NCBI GenBank assembly: GCA_043798445.1
Contig: JAZDOQ010000034.1
Span: 1 to 39,561 of the forward strand
Direction of reading: 5' to 3'
Length of the DNA: 39,561 nt
Origin: CAIJMI01 sp043798445
GTDB taxonomy: Bacteria > Patescibacteriota > Microgenomatia > UBA10105 > UBA927
How positions within the stretch are numbered: the first letter of the stretch is position 1; every line of letters begins with the position of its first letter. The notes under the pieces are model-generated. The model had not been told where the DNA came from. It saw only the letters and a list, made by a program, of their open reading frames with translations, and did no database searches. Of this stretch, positions 8,261 through 16,568 are shown piece by piece. The position numbers and the translations under genes are program-made.

Positions 8261-9287
8261 AAAAATTGTATTTAAGCACCCCTCATTTATGAATGTAGAG
8301 ATAACAACGTGTATTGGCTGCAAAAACAATTGTGTTTTTTGTCCTCAACACAAATTGGTGAAAACGTATCTTTCTAGAAAATCCATAGCAAAGAGTCAAA
8401 TAATGTCTCTAGCAACATTTAAAAAAATTATCCATAAGCTTCCCCAAGATATAATTATTTCTTTTTGCGGAATGAGTGAGCCATTTCAGAATTTGAAGTG
8501 TACAGAAATGATTCTTTATGCACATAAAATGAAAAGGAGCATCGCAATTTTTACTACCCTAGTTGGCCTAAAACCGGAAAATTTAAGGAAAATTCTGAAC
8601 ACAATTTCTTTTAAGAATAAGGAATGTATGTTTGTGGTTCATCTTCCATCAGAAGGAAACTATGAACATATTGTTGTCAATAAAACGTATGTGCAAACGT
8701 TAGAACTACTTACATATTCAGGAATACATATAGATTTTCGTTACCATGGTGGAAAACTACACCCTTTAGTTAGAAAGATAATTGAACAAAGTACATACAC
8801 TGTCCATAGAATCATGCCAACTACCAGAGCAAAAAATATAGCTATACCGGGTACAGTTATCCCAAAACGAATAGTTGGTCAAATCAAATGTCGCCAACAC
8901 GACATGTATGACAGCCATGTCATTCTTCCAGATGGGTCAGTAATTCTTTGTTGTATGGATTATGGAATGAAACATATCCTTGGAAATATATTAACTGATG
9001 ATTATAGCTCTCTTAATAAGGGTAACGAGTTAAATAATGTTATAACCGGCATGAAAGATGAAACTAAGGAAATTTTATGCAGATATTGTGAATACTCTAT
9101 ACCAGCAAATGGAGTAAGTGAATATAGAAACATGAATATATCATTGAGAAAATATGTTTTGGGTTTTAAATTGATTCTGTTTAATTATTTTAGACCTATT
9201 TATGTGTATCTTCGAGAAGTGAAATGTCAATCGTTACGATCAAGAAAAGACGGAAAATATAATAGCGATAGGTACTTACAATTTTAA
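8241..9287 (+). CDS. Radical SAM protein with SPASM-like C-terminal domain
   Basis: Protein of 348 residues. The radical SAM cluster motif is C27-x3-C31-x2-C34 (CKNNCVFC), with an additional C24 just before it. GMSEP (77-81) matches the SAM-binding GGEP region. The C-terminal part has C217, the CC pair 237-238 after a DGSVIL strand, an ILGNI segment (246-250), and C280/C283. This is the usual layout of SPASM/twitch auxiliary cluster domains found in peptide- and sugar-modifying enzymes. The start overlaps the QueC-like gene by 20 bases, so translation is probably coupled. An in-frame ATG at residue 17 is an alternative start. Substrate unknown; no precursor peptide gene was recognised nearby. 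Confidence 0.85.
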   Translation: MSYKGHKKIVFKHPSFMNVEITTCIGCKNNCVFCPQHKLVKTYLSRKSIAKSQIMSLATFKKIIHKLPQDIIISFCGMSEPFQNLKCTEMILYAHKMKRSIAIFTTLVGLKPENLRKILNTISFKNKECMFVVHLPSEGNYEHIVVNKTYVQTLELLTYSGIHIDFRYHGGKLHPLVRKIIEQSTYTVHRIMPTTRAKNIAIPGTVIPKRIVGQIKCRQHDMYDSHVILPDGSVILCCMDYGMKHILGNILTDDYSSLNKGNELNNVITGMKDETKEILCRYCEYSIPANGVSEYRNMNISLRKYVLGFKLILFNYFRPIYVYLREVKCQSLRSRKDGKYNSDRYLQF

Positions 9288-9296
9288 ATATATACT

Positions 9297-10565
9297 ATGT
9301 CGATTCTCATCCCACAATATATCAAAGATAAGAAGACAATATATGATTATCGTTATTACACATCAAAGCGAAAACTTACAGAGATTGTTACGCTCAGTAA
9401 AAAATTACGGGGGATTTCGATTGCACATCTCAGCGTCACCAATGGTCGTGGAGGCGTTGCTCGGTCGCTTACATCTGCATTACCTATCTATACATCTTTG
9501 GGTATAGACATGCATTGGTACACCCTTCGGTACTCTCACACGCTGTTTCAAATATTCAGAACGTTTCGGGATATTTTTCAGGGTTCAGCTGCATCGATAC
9601 CAAAAAAAGAATTTGAATCATACGTGTCTTTTAATAGACGTTTAGCTTATGAGATGGAAAAAAAACATATTGATCTTTGGATTGTACATGATTACCAACC
9701 TCTTCCAGCTGTACGATTCATAAAAAAAACAACGAGTACATATATTTGGCATTTTCATCAGGATTATTCAAAGAAAGCGCAAAATAACAAATTTTTAAAA
9801 AAATTTCTAACGATATATTTGGCGCCTTTTTCGCAATGTATTTTTTCTAGTCCATTGTTTGAGCCAGACTTCTTACGTGAAGAGTCAAAAAAAATTACTG
9901 TTTTTACTCCATGCATCGATCCATTGGTTTTGAAAAATCAACCACTGTCAGATATGCAAGCGTGGAAGATCTTAAGAAAATATCATATTAATCCGGCATA
10001 TCCGGTTATTTCACAAATATCACGGTTTAATCCATGGAAAGACCCTCTCGGCGTGTTTGAGGCATATATGATAGCTCGAAAACACATTTCACATTTACAA
10101 CTCGTGTTTATGAGTCATCGTGTAGGCAAATTCGATCCAGAGCAGATCCAATTACTGAAATTGTTAAAAAACAGGATTCAGGGAGACACGAATGTCTTTT
10201 TTATCATCAATGCCCGGAATAATGATATTGTTGTGAATGCACTTCAAACAGTTTCAGATATTATCTTACAAAAATCTATTCGGGAGGGATTTGGACAAAC
10301 AGTATCCGAAGCAATGTGGAAACACACAGCGGTTATCGGAGGGAACGCGATAGGAATACGCACACAAATAACGTCTGGTGTTAATGGATATATCGTTGAT
10401 TCGATTGAGGCATGTGCTGATAAGATAGTATTATTGCTTTCGCAAAAGAAACGCAGAAAGAAAATTGGAATGAAAGCTCACCAGACAGTGCGAAAACGAT
10501 TTTTATTGCCAACATACATATATAATAATTTACAAACATATGTTGATGCGGTTCATGGGGCTTAA
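9297..10565 (+). CDS. GT4 glycosyltransferase resembling trehalose synthase TreT
   Basis: Protein of 422 residues. GRGGVARSL near residue 52, the WHFHQD segment, SRFNPWKDPLG and KSIREGFGQTVSEAMW follow the order seen in TreT-type trehalose glycosyltransferring synthases and trehalose phosphorylases of family GT4. The last motif includes the catalytic-site glutamates of GT4 (E-x7-E). TreT joins NDP-glucose and glucose to make trehalose. Here, in a glycan operon, it could equally transfer glucose to another acceptor. It lies nine bases after the radical SAM gene and overlaps the next gene by one base (TAATG). Confidence 0.8.
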   Translation: MSILIPQYIKDKKTIYDYRYYTSKRKLTEIVTLSKKLRGISIAHLSVTNGRGGVARSLTSALPIYTSLGIDMHWYTLRYSHTLFQIFRTFRDIFQGSAASIPKKEFESYVSFNRRLAYEMEKKHIDLWIVHDYQPLPAVRFIKKTTSTYIWHFHQDYSKKAQNNKFLKKFLTIYLAPFSQCIFSSPLFEPDFLREESKKITVFTPCIDPLVLKNQPLSDMQAWKILRKYHINPAYPVISQISRFNPWKDPLGVFEAYMIARKHISHLQLVFMSHRVGKFDPEQIQLLKLLKNRIQGDTNVFFIINARNNDIVVNALQTVSDIILQKSIREGFGQTVSEAMWKHTAVIGGNAIGIRTQITSGVNGYIVDSIEACADKIVLLLSQKKRRKKIGMKAHQTVRKRFLLPTYIYNNLQTYVDAVHGA

Positions 10566-11545
10566 TGCGTATGAATAAACGAAAGAAACGTATCAGTTTT
10601 ATACTTTTTGGTTGTTGTGCGCTGCTTATTGGATTTGGTATTTATTTTCTGAAAAAAAATAATACTCAGGAGATATCAACGGATCATGTTTATATTGTAG
10701 CGGTGCTGCCAGACACGCAAAATTATTCGGAAAAATACGCTTCCATATTTGAAAAGCAAACTCAATGGATTGTCGAAAACGCAAAGAAATATAACATTGT
10801 CTTTGTTTCTCATCTTGGTGATATTGTTCAAAACGGAGCCTCTTCCCCTCATGAGTGGGACGTTGCTTCTCGGGCAATGTCTGTGCTTGAACAAAGCAAT
10901 ATTCCATATGGGATAATACCCGGAAATCATGATATCGATGTAATAAATGATGAGACCTCATCGTATAGCGCATATAATAAAGTATTTTTTGTTGATCGAT
11001 ATAATACTAAAAAGTGGTTTGGTGGTAATTTTCTTGGATACCAAAATAATTATCAACATATCCAAATCGGATTTCAGAACGTAATTATTCTTAATCTTGA
11101 ACCGGATCCAACGGATGAGGTGTTGTATTGGGCAAATTCAATTTTATCTACCCATAAAGATACGCATGTAATTATTACAATCCATATATATTTACAAGAT
11201 GACGGCACAAGAAACGCGAATCCGTATTTCCGTCCGCAGGGTAATTCCGGAGACAATATCTGGAACAAGTTGATTTATAAAAATTGTAATATTTTCCTTG
11301 TTCTTTCCGGGCATTATTTTCAACAAGGAGGTCAAAATCGATTAACTAGTGTAAATGGGTGTGGAAAACCCGTGTATCAGATTGTGCAAGATTATCAATC
11401 GCGTGAAAAAGGAGGGAATGGATGGTTAAGACTGTTTGCGTTTTATCCCCTTAAACATCTGATGCGCGTATACACGTTTTCATCCGAGTTAAACACATTT
11501 AATCGCGACAGTAATAGTCAATTTGAGCTTCCTCTGCCGTTTTAG
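10565..11545 (+). CDS. Membrane-anchored calcineurin-like metallophosphoesterase
   Basis: Protein of 326 residues with a basic N-terminus and one hydrophobic segment (about 11-29), so the catalytic domain probably faces outside the cytoplasmic membrane. Metallophosphoesterase motifs appear in order: PDTQ (49-52), HLGDIVQNG (83-91), GNHD (120-123), a TIH segment around residue 213 and LSGH around residue 245, giving the usual two-metal site. The start codon shares a base with the upstream stop (TAATG), which implies translational coupling. It is the last gene of the QueC-like operon. It could remove a phosphate from, or cleave, a lipid-linked or exported glycan; the substrate is inference. Confidence 0.85.
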   Translation: MRMNKRKKRISFILFGCCALLIGFGIYFLKKNNTQEISTDHVYIVAVLPDTQNYSEKYASIFEKQTQWIVENAKKYNIVFVSHLGDIVQNGASSPHEWDVASRAMSVLEQSNIPYGIIPGNHDIDVINDETSSYSAYNKVFFVDRYNTKKWFGGNFLGYQNNYQHIQIGFQNVIILNLEPDPTDEVLYWANSILSTHKDTHVIITIHIYLQDDGTRNANPYFRPQGNSGDNIWNKLIYKNCNIFLVLSGHYFQQGGQNRLTSVNGCGKPVYQIVQDYQSREKGGNGWLRLFAFYPLKHLMRVYTFSSELNTFNRDSNSQFELPLPF

Positions 11546-11547
11546 AG

Positions 11548-12258
11548 TTACCATTCATTGGCACCAATGCTATGTATTGTTCCATCATTTTTAATACGCC
11601 CCTTTTCCATAACGAGTACTCTTTCACAATTTTGCTTAATATAGGTGAACCAATGGCTGGCGACAATAATGGTTTTTCCCTTGTGAAAAAATTGGTGAAT
11701 TTTTTTCAGTGAAGTATTTTGAAATTTTTTATCTCCGACGCCAATGCTCTCATCAAGCACCAAAACATCAGGGTTTGAATGAACAGCAATAGCAAAACCA
11801 AGACGAAGTTTCATTCCGGAAGAATAGGTAAAAAGAGGCACATCAATAAATTGATGAATGTCTGCAAAATCAATTATCGAGGGAATTTCCCTTGTGATTT
11901 GATCCTTTGACATACCCAGTAATATTCCATTGAGATAGATATTTTGAATTCCTGTGAGGTCAGGATGAAAACCCGCTTCAAGATCAATAAGAGATATCAC
12001 TCTCCCCTTGGTTTGGACACACCCTTTCGTCGGAGTTGTTATTCCTGCGACTATTTTTAGTAGTGTTGTTTTTCCGGATCCGTTTGGTCCTATTATCCCC
12101 ACAAATTCCCCTTTTTTAATCGTGAGTGATATGTTGTTAATCGCTGTAAATTGTTCTTTCCTGCCTTTGACGAATTTTTCGACTAATGTCGGTTTTTCAT
12201 GATGGATTTCGTACTTTTTTGAAACGTTGGTGAGTTGAATAGCAATTTTATTGTTCAT
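11548..12258 (-). CDS. ABC exporter ATPase (Wzt/TagH/KpsT type)
   Basis: Nucleotide-binding subunit of 236 residues for an ABC-2 polysaccharide exporter. Walker A is GPNGSGKT (57-64), the signature is YSSGMKLR (145-152), Walker B is VLVLDES (165-171), followed by the switch histidine in ASHW. The about 35 residues before the usual first strand and the SSGM signature are typical of polysaccharide exporters. It lacks the extra C-terminal carbohydrate-binding domain of some Wzt proteins. Such exporters do not need a capped chain end. Four-base ATGA overlap with the permease gene upstream. Confidence 0.93.
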   Translation of the reverse strand: MNNKIAIQLTNVSKKYEIHHEKPTLVEKFVKGRKEQFTAINNISLTIKKGEFVGIIGPNGSGKTTLLKIVAGITTPTKGCVQTKGRVISLIDLEAGFHPDLTGIQNIYLNGILLGMSKDQITREIPSIIDFADIHQFIDVPLFTYSSGMKLRLGFAIAVHSNPDVLVLDESIGVGDKKFQNTSLKKIHQFFHKGKTIIVASHWFTYIKQNCERVLVMEKGRIKNDGTIHSIGANEW

Positions 12259-13022
12259 ACCCAGTCGTCAAAATTTTTACTTTCTTTTTTAAACAGTGAA
12301 ATGCCAATAATACAGATAATTAACGCTGTTATCATGTTCGCGCCAAGCATAGCGTAACCCGGGAGTGGCGCATTAACAAAGCCGTGTTGAAGAAGTTGGA
12401 CAACTGACGTTAAGGGATTAAGTCGCCAGAGCCAGATAAATTTATATGGAATCACAGAAAATGAATAGACAATAGGGGTCGCGTAAAACCAAATGATAAG
12501 AAGTGCCTGGACAAAGAAATTAACATCACGGAAACGAACATTAAGCGCCGTTGTCAGAAGTGACATGCCGATGGTAAATGTAAATAACAAAAGAAGTCCA
12601 CTTAGAATATAAAGAATACTTTCTGGTATCAGTGTGTTGAGAAAAGCAACGGGAATAGTGTAAAGGATGAGTGCCACAAGGAAATGAACGGAGTTTGAAA
12701 GAAGTATAGAGAGAGGAATAACTTCGTGTGGGAATGCCGCCTTTTTAATAAGCGATCGTTCAAAGACGATACTTGGTGTTGCTTTGGTGAGTGATAAAGA
12801 AAAAAAATTCCACACAAGAAGACCAACAAACAGATAATAATTATAATGAAGAATCGGTTCCTTCATAAAAAAAGTGAAAACGAAGCCAATAATCAACATT
12901 TGAAGAATAGGATTGGCCACTAACCAAAAGAAACCAAAAATTGTATTTTTATATCGGGCACGCAACTCCTTTTCGGTCATAGCGAACAGAAGTTCGAAGA
13001 AATGCTGTGTAGAGGATTGCAT
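12255..13022 (-). CDS. ABC exporter permease (Wzm/TagG type)
   Basis: Integral membrane protein of 255 residues with about six hydrophobic segments. An N-terminal amphipathic stretch ends in RARYKNTIFGFFW, characteristic of ABC-2 polysaccharide and teichoic-acid permeases. The frame continues 86 codons upstream, but that extension is hydrophilic and low-complexity. A promoter with a perfect TATAAT at 13030-13035 lies only seven bases before ATG 13022, so I choose the shorter protein, probably on a leaderless transcript. It forms the export channel with the ATPase encoded next. Confidence 0.9.
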   Translation of the reverse strand: MQSSTQHFFELLFAMTEKELRARYKNTIFGFFWLVANPILQMLIIGFVFTFFMKEPILHYNYYLFVGLLVWNFFSLSLTKATPSIVFERSLIKKAAFPHEVIPLSILLSNSVHFLVALILYTIPVAFLNTLIPESILYILSGLLLLFTFTIGMSLLTTALNVRFRDVNFFVQALLIIWFYATPIVYSFSVIPYKFIWLWRLNPLTSVVQLLQHGFVNAPLPGYAMLGANMITALIICIIGISLFKKESKNFDDWV

Positions 13023-13029
13023 GGAGTTT

Positions 13030-13058
13030 ATTATAGCGCATTGATTTTTTTCCGTCAG
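13030..13058 (-). promoter_or_regulatory. Promoter of the ABC exporter operon (leaderless)
   Basis: CTGACG (13053-13058), 17 bases, TATAAT (13030-13035) on the minus strand. Seven bases separate the -10 box from ATG 13022, so the transcript should begin at or one base before the start codon. Confidence 0.65.
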
Positions 13059-13079
13059 TAGTTCATGATATGAGGCATC

Positions 13080-13700
13080 ATGTTTGGATTTTTTATGTAC
13101 CGTATTTTTATTATCTTCTTTTGTGTTGCCGCCATTCCAATAGCGGTGATAGTTACAATTGCCATTATTGTTTTTTCCGGTTTGCCTATTATTTTTTGTC
13201 AAAAGCGGGTTGGGAAAGACGGAAAAATATTTACCATGTATAAATTCCGTACAATGAAAATTCACGCTGATCGCCAGCAAATGAAACTCCGATCAAAAAA
13301 CGAGGCAGATGGACCTGTATTTAAAATCTATCATGACCCAAGACACACAACAATCGGAGCATTCTTGAGCCATACGGGATTAGATGAGCTTCCGCAGTTG
13401 GTTAACATTATTGTTGGAGATATGGCACTGTTTGGTCCAAGACCGCTTCCAATCAAAGAAGTTCATACGTTGCTTCCGTGGCAGGAAAAACGCCACACAA
13501 TCAAACCTGGAATCATTTCTCCGTGGGTGCTTGATGGGTATCACAGGAGAACCTTTAATGAATGGATGAAAAGTGATTGTATGTATGTTCAACATAAATC
13601 GTTCATATATGATACACGGTTGTTTTTCCGGTCGCTTTTTTTTATTGCTGCGCTGATGCTTCAGGAAATAAGAAGAAGCAACGGAGGTGTATTGAAGTAG
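13080..13700 (+). CDS. Bacterial sugar-phosphate transferase (WcaJ/WbaP/PglC family)
   Basis: Initiating transferase of 206 residues that would move a sugar phosphate from a UDP-sugar to undecaprenyl phosphate at the cytoplasmic membrane. One N-terminal hydrophobic hairpin (about 6-35) is followed by QKRVGKDGKIFTMYKFRTM, then GLDELPQLVNIIVGDM and GPRP, the core of the PF02397 catalytic domain. The length matches the minimal monotopic enzymes without the long five-helix N-terminus. A weak promoter (TTGATT, 17, CATGAT at 13041-13069) ends ten bases before the ATG. It is divergent from the exporter genes, which fits a role as the first step of the same glycan pathway. Confidence 0.9.
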   Translation: MFGFFMYRIFIIFFCVAAIPIAVIVTIAIIVFSGLPIIFCQKRVGKDGKIFTMYKFRTMKIHADRQQMKLRSKNEADGPVFKIYHDPRHTTIGAFLSHTGLDELPQLVNIIVGDMALFGPRPLPIKEVHTLLPWQEKRHTIKPGIISPWVLDGYHRRTFNEWMKSDCMYVQHKSFIYDTRLFFRSLFFIAALMLQEIRRSNGGVLK

Positions 13701-13705
13701 ACTTT

Positions 13706-14407
13706 TTATCCAATAGTAGTACCAATGAACTGTTCGTTATCAAGTGCCTTTGCTAAGTTATCCAAATTTTTTCCATTGAGAAATTTAACAGAGATAGATA
13801 GTTCCTCGGCAAGCTTGGCTGCAATTGGATCAAAAGGAACATTCATACGAGGAGTCCATTCATTTCCAACCATGTTTCGATATTTTTTCCATGAGATATT
13901 CTTTATTGGTTTTGCGTCTTTGTGCTGATTTGGATCTTTGTCATATATTTGATTTACATTGCTTAAATTGATTACCTCTTTGATATTGTAGTCTTGGCAA
14001 AGAACGACCGCGTCATAGTCGGTGCTCCATCCTGGTTTCCAACCTGCAGCAACCGCTATTGGTCGCTCGATTTTTAAGATGATTTCATAGTGTTTGATAA
14101 CCCGTGGATCAGCGATGTCTTTAAAAAGTGTTCGGATGAGTTGTGCATTTAGCCTTGTTGCGTGTACTCCAAGCCAATCCTGGTCGTCTTTGGTGATGTC
14201 ATACCCAAGTACATCTTTCCCTGCCTTGATATACTGTCCTGCCGTTGTTCCCCCACCAACAACTATAAAAAATCTCCGCTTTTTTTCGGAGACCTGGTGA
14301 CGGATAAATTGGCTAAAGTCCTTTAAAAATTGGGTATCAATTCCACCATTAGGAACAACAAGTGATCCTCCGAGTGATAATACAAATGCTTGTTCGTTTG
14401 AACTCAT
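13706..14407 (-). CDS. pyrH: UMP kinase, archaeal-type amino-acid-kinase fold
   Basis: Kinase of 233 residues converting UMP to UDP, needed for nucleotides and for UDP-sugars. LSLGGSLV (10-17) is the phosphate-binding N-terminus. VVGGGTTAG, then GVHATRLNAQLIR, a STDYDAV segment and FDPIAAK match the archaeal-type UMP kinase rather than the common bacterial PyrH. The frame is open 24 codons further upstream and would then overlap the upstream GT by four bases. However, a strong promoter (14450-14479) lies between the two candidate starts, and ATG 14407 gives the usual N-terminus. Start assignment fairly secure; enzyme identity good. Confidence 0.85.
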   Translation of the reverse strand: MSSNEQAFVLSLGGSLVVPNGGIDTQFLKDFSQFIRHQVSEKKRRFFIVVGGGTTAGQYIKAGKDVLGYDITKDDQDWLGVHATRLNAQLIRTLFKDIADPRVIKHYEIILKIERPIAVAAGWKPGWSTDYDAVVLCQDYNIKEVINLSNVNQIYDKDPNQHKDAKPIKNISWKKYRNMVGNEWTPRMNVPFDPIAAKLAEELSISVKFLNGKNLDNLAKALDNEQFIGTTIG

Positions 14408-14449
14408 AGGTACTAAAAACGCGTGTTTAATATAATACGCGTTGTTTTT

Positions 14450-14479
14450 ATAATAAGGGAGAGATGGCACCTTTGTCAA
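14450..14479 (-). promoter_or_regulatory. Promoter of the UMP kinase gene
   Basis: Consensus TTGACA (14474-14479) overlaps the stop codon of the upstream GT gene. An 18-base spacer follows, then TATTAT (14450-14455). Start near 14443, leader about 36 bases to ATG 14407. Confidence 0.7.
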
Positions 14480-15594
14480 ACAACAAGCTTTTCAGTTATC
14501 TTAGTTGCAAGAAACGATGTTATTTGTTTTTTGAATATAGTTTTTGTAAATAGTGCTGCTTGTTTTTTGCATGGCACGGTCCAGTTTTTGTTTTCCTTCA
14601 CAAATTTTTTTATTGTATTTATTAACGATTCTTTTGATAACATGTTAAAAAACATGCCTGTTTTGCCCTCAACGACCGTTTCAATTACGCCACCAGAGCG
14701 ATGTGCAATAATGGGCGTTCCCGCAGCCATCGCTTCAACTGGAAGGATTCCAAAATCCTCATCTTCTGATGGGAAAATGAATGCTTTTGCTTCTTTCATT
14801 AACGTCCATTTTTTTTGATCTGTTACTTCACCGATAAATTCAATGGTTGGTCCGGCAGATTTTTTTAGTTCTTCTCCGTGCCCCGCAAACCCTTTCCCAA
14901 ACACCTTCAGCGGCACCTTAAGAGTAGAACATGCGGCAATTGCAAGATCAATGTGTTTTGCCTGAGCAAGACGCCCTCCCGTAAGAAAGTAATCACTTTT
15001 TTTTACCTTTGCGGTGTTTGTTGGTATATCAACCGGCGGATAGATTACGGTTGCTTGTTTCCGGTAAAATTTCTTGATGCGGCTGGCAACCTCTTTGGAG
15101 TTTGCAATAAAATAATCCACGTGTTGACTTGCTTGAAAATCGATATTTCGTAAAAAATGATTAGCAATTTCCCCAAAAACCCGCACGAGCGGATTCTTTT
15201 TCCAGTTTCTTGCGGTTGCATACCCATATAAATACCGTGGCGGTGTATGACAATAACATATATGGACAGCGTTTCCTTTCTGTATCATGTTTGATTGATA
15301 CGCTCCCGTAGCTGATACGATGACAACATCGAAGTCAGAAAAATCCATGTGGGCAAATATAGAAGGAGCAAATAAGCGCAGGGGGCTGATGAGTTTTTCT
15401 TTCAATGGAATATGTTGTAGCCATGATGTTCGGATATTCCATGTCGCAAACCGTTGTTTGTGAGGCCCTAAGAAGTTTGGACAGTAGACACTCGTAAAAA
15501 CCGGTGCTTCAGGGAAGAGTTCATGAAGCGCTTCAAGCACCCGCTCTGCTCCCCCATACTCTTTAATATAGTCGTGAACTATCGCAACCCTCAT
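14476..15594 (-). CDS. Family 4 glycosyltransferase, WbaZ-like
   Basis: GT-B enzyme of 372 residues. The N-terminal domain has HDYIKEYGGAERV (7-19) and CYCHTPPRYLYGY, both typical of mannosyltransferases of the WbaZ/WbaP-mannose group. The C-terminal domain has the GT4 signature EDFGILPVEAMAAGTPII, with the E-x7-E pair. It would add a sugar, perhaps mannose, to a lipid-linked glycan. A TATAAT at 15605-15610 lies ten bases upstream of the ATG, so the mRNA leader is very short. The gene follows the exonuclease gene by 11 bases. Confidence 0.9.
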   Translation of the reverse strand: MRVAIVHDYIKEYGGAERVLEALHELFPEAPVFTSVYCPNFLGPHKQRFATWNIRTSWLQHIPLKEKLISPLRLFAPSIFAHMDFSDFDVVIVSATGAYQSNMIQKGNAVHICYCHTPPRYLYGYATARNWKKNPLVRVFGEIANHFLRNIDFQASQHVDYFIANSKEVASRIKKFYRKQATVIYPPVDIPTNTAKVKKSDYFLTGGRLAQAKHIDLAIAACSTLKVPLKVFGKGFAGHGEELKKSAGPTIEFIGEVTDQKKWTLMKEAKAFIFPSEDEDFGILPVEAMAAGTPIIAHRSGGVIETVVEGKTGMFFNMLSKESLINTIKKFVKENKNWTVPCKKQAALFTKTIFKKQITSFLATKITEKLVV

Positions 15595-15605
15595 ATATAC
15601 ATGTA

Positions 15606-16556
15606 TTATATCAATGACATTTGTTCATCAATACTTTTTTTTCGTCCCTCCCTTTTCTTTGTTATTGTTGGCTTCTCCGTTCCGGTTGATGTTTGAATCC
15701 GTTTAATAAGAGAATGAAAACCAAAACGCTGTAATGCGATAACAACATCATGTGTTGAAAACTGTGCAAGGCTAATTGGTTTAATCGGTTCTTCGATTGG
15801 GATATCATTTTTAATAGTTGCGAGCGTTTTAGAAAGGATTGCCAATTGTTTGTGCATGATGAGTTTTTCTTTCGTGCGGGGAGAGATTTTTGTTCCCGTA
15901 CGGTTGATATGTTTATACAGTTCTTCGATTGATATGTACGTTGTTAATAGTTCAATTGCGGTTTTGGGGCCTATTCCAGGAACGCCTGGATAATTATCTG
16001 ATTGGTCTCCTGCAAGCGCTTTGTAATCAGGAATTTGTTCCGGAGTCACACCGAGGCGTTCTATTGTTTCTTTCGGGCCATACAGTTTTGCTTCAGACAG
16101 CCCTCTTGTCGGCATATATATTTTGATTGTGTCTGTTGCAAGTTGCAGTAAATCTTTGTCACCGGTGACAATAATAATCTGATCGATGTTCTTTGTGTAT
16201 TTTTTACATAAGGAACCGATGATGTCGTCTGCTTCAAACCCGTCACATTCATAGATGGGCACATGCATGGCTGATACAACGTCATGAACAAGGGGAATTT
16301 GTTGTACAAGCCCCTCATCCATTTTTGGCCGTTTAATTTGATAGTCTGCATACAGTTTTTTTCGAAATGTTGGTGCGGGTCTATCAAATGTCACTGCAAT
16401 ATGTGTAGGGGTAAGATCAGTGATGAGTCGAAGGAGCATGGAAGTAAATCCGTAGACGGCGTTTACCAGCGTCCCGTCAGGGGCGGTAAGCGGCGGGAGC
16501 GCATGAAACGCGCGATGCAAGATAGCGTTGCCGTCAATGATAATGAGACGATTCAC
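15606..16556 (-). CDS. Stand-alone 5'-3' exonuclease (PolA N-domain / flap endonuclease family)
   Basis: Protein of 316 residues matching the nuclease domain of DNA polymerase I: RLIIIDGNAILHRAFHALP at the N-terminus, VTFDRPAPTFRK, FEADDIIGSL and VTGDKDLLQL with acidic metal ligands, then DQSDNYPGVPGIGPKTA, the helix-hairpin-helix with conserved acidic pair. It removes RNA primers and flaps during replication and repair. There is no polymerase domain; after residue 290 only a basic tail remains. It could be a free-standing enzyme working with a separate polymerase. Nothing suggests a frameshift at the 3' end, since the next gene follows directly. Confidence 0.9.
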   Translation of the reverse strand: MNRLIIIDGNAILHRAFHALPPLTAPDGTLVNAVYGFTSMLLRLITDLTPTHIAVTFDRPAPTFRKKLYADYQIKRPKMDEGLVQQIPLVHDVVSAMHVPIYECDGFEADDIIGSLCKKYTKNIDQIIIVTGDKDLLQLATDTIKIYMPTRGLSEAKLYGPKETIERLGVTPEQIPDYKALAGDQSDNYPGVPGIGPKTAIELLTTYISIEELYKHINRTGTKISPRTKEKLIMHKQLAILSKTLATIKNDIPIEEPIKPISLAQFSTHDVVIALQRFGFHSLIKRIQTSTGTEKPTITKKREGRKKSIDEQMSLI

Positions 16557-16568
16557 AGGTTAAAAAAA

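Noticed and set aside
13023..13280. N-terminal extension of the Wzm permease to 13280
   Set aside because: The extra 86 residues are hydrophilic and unlike the family, and a promoter lies between them and the canonical start.
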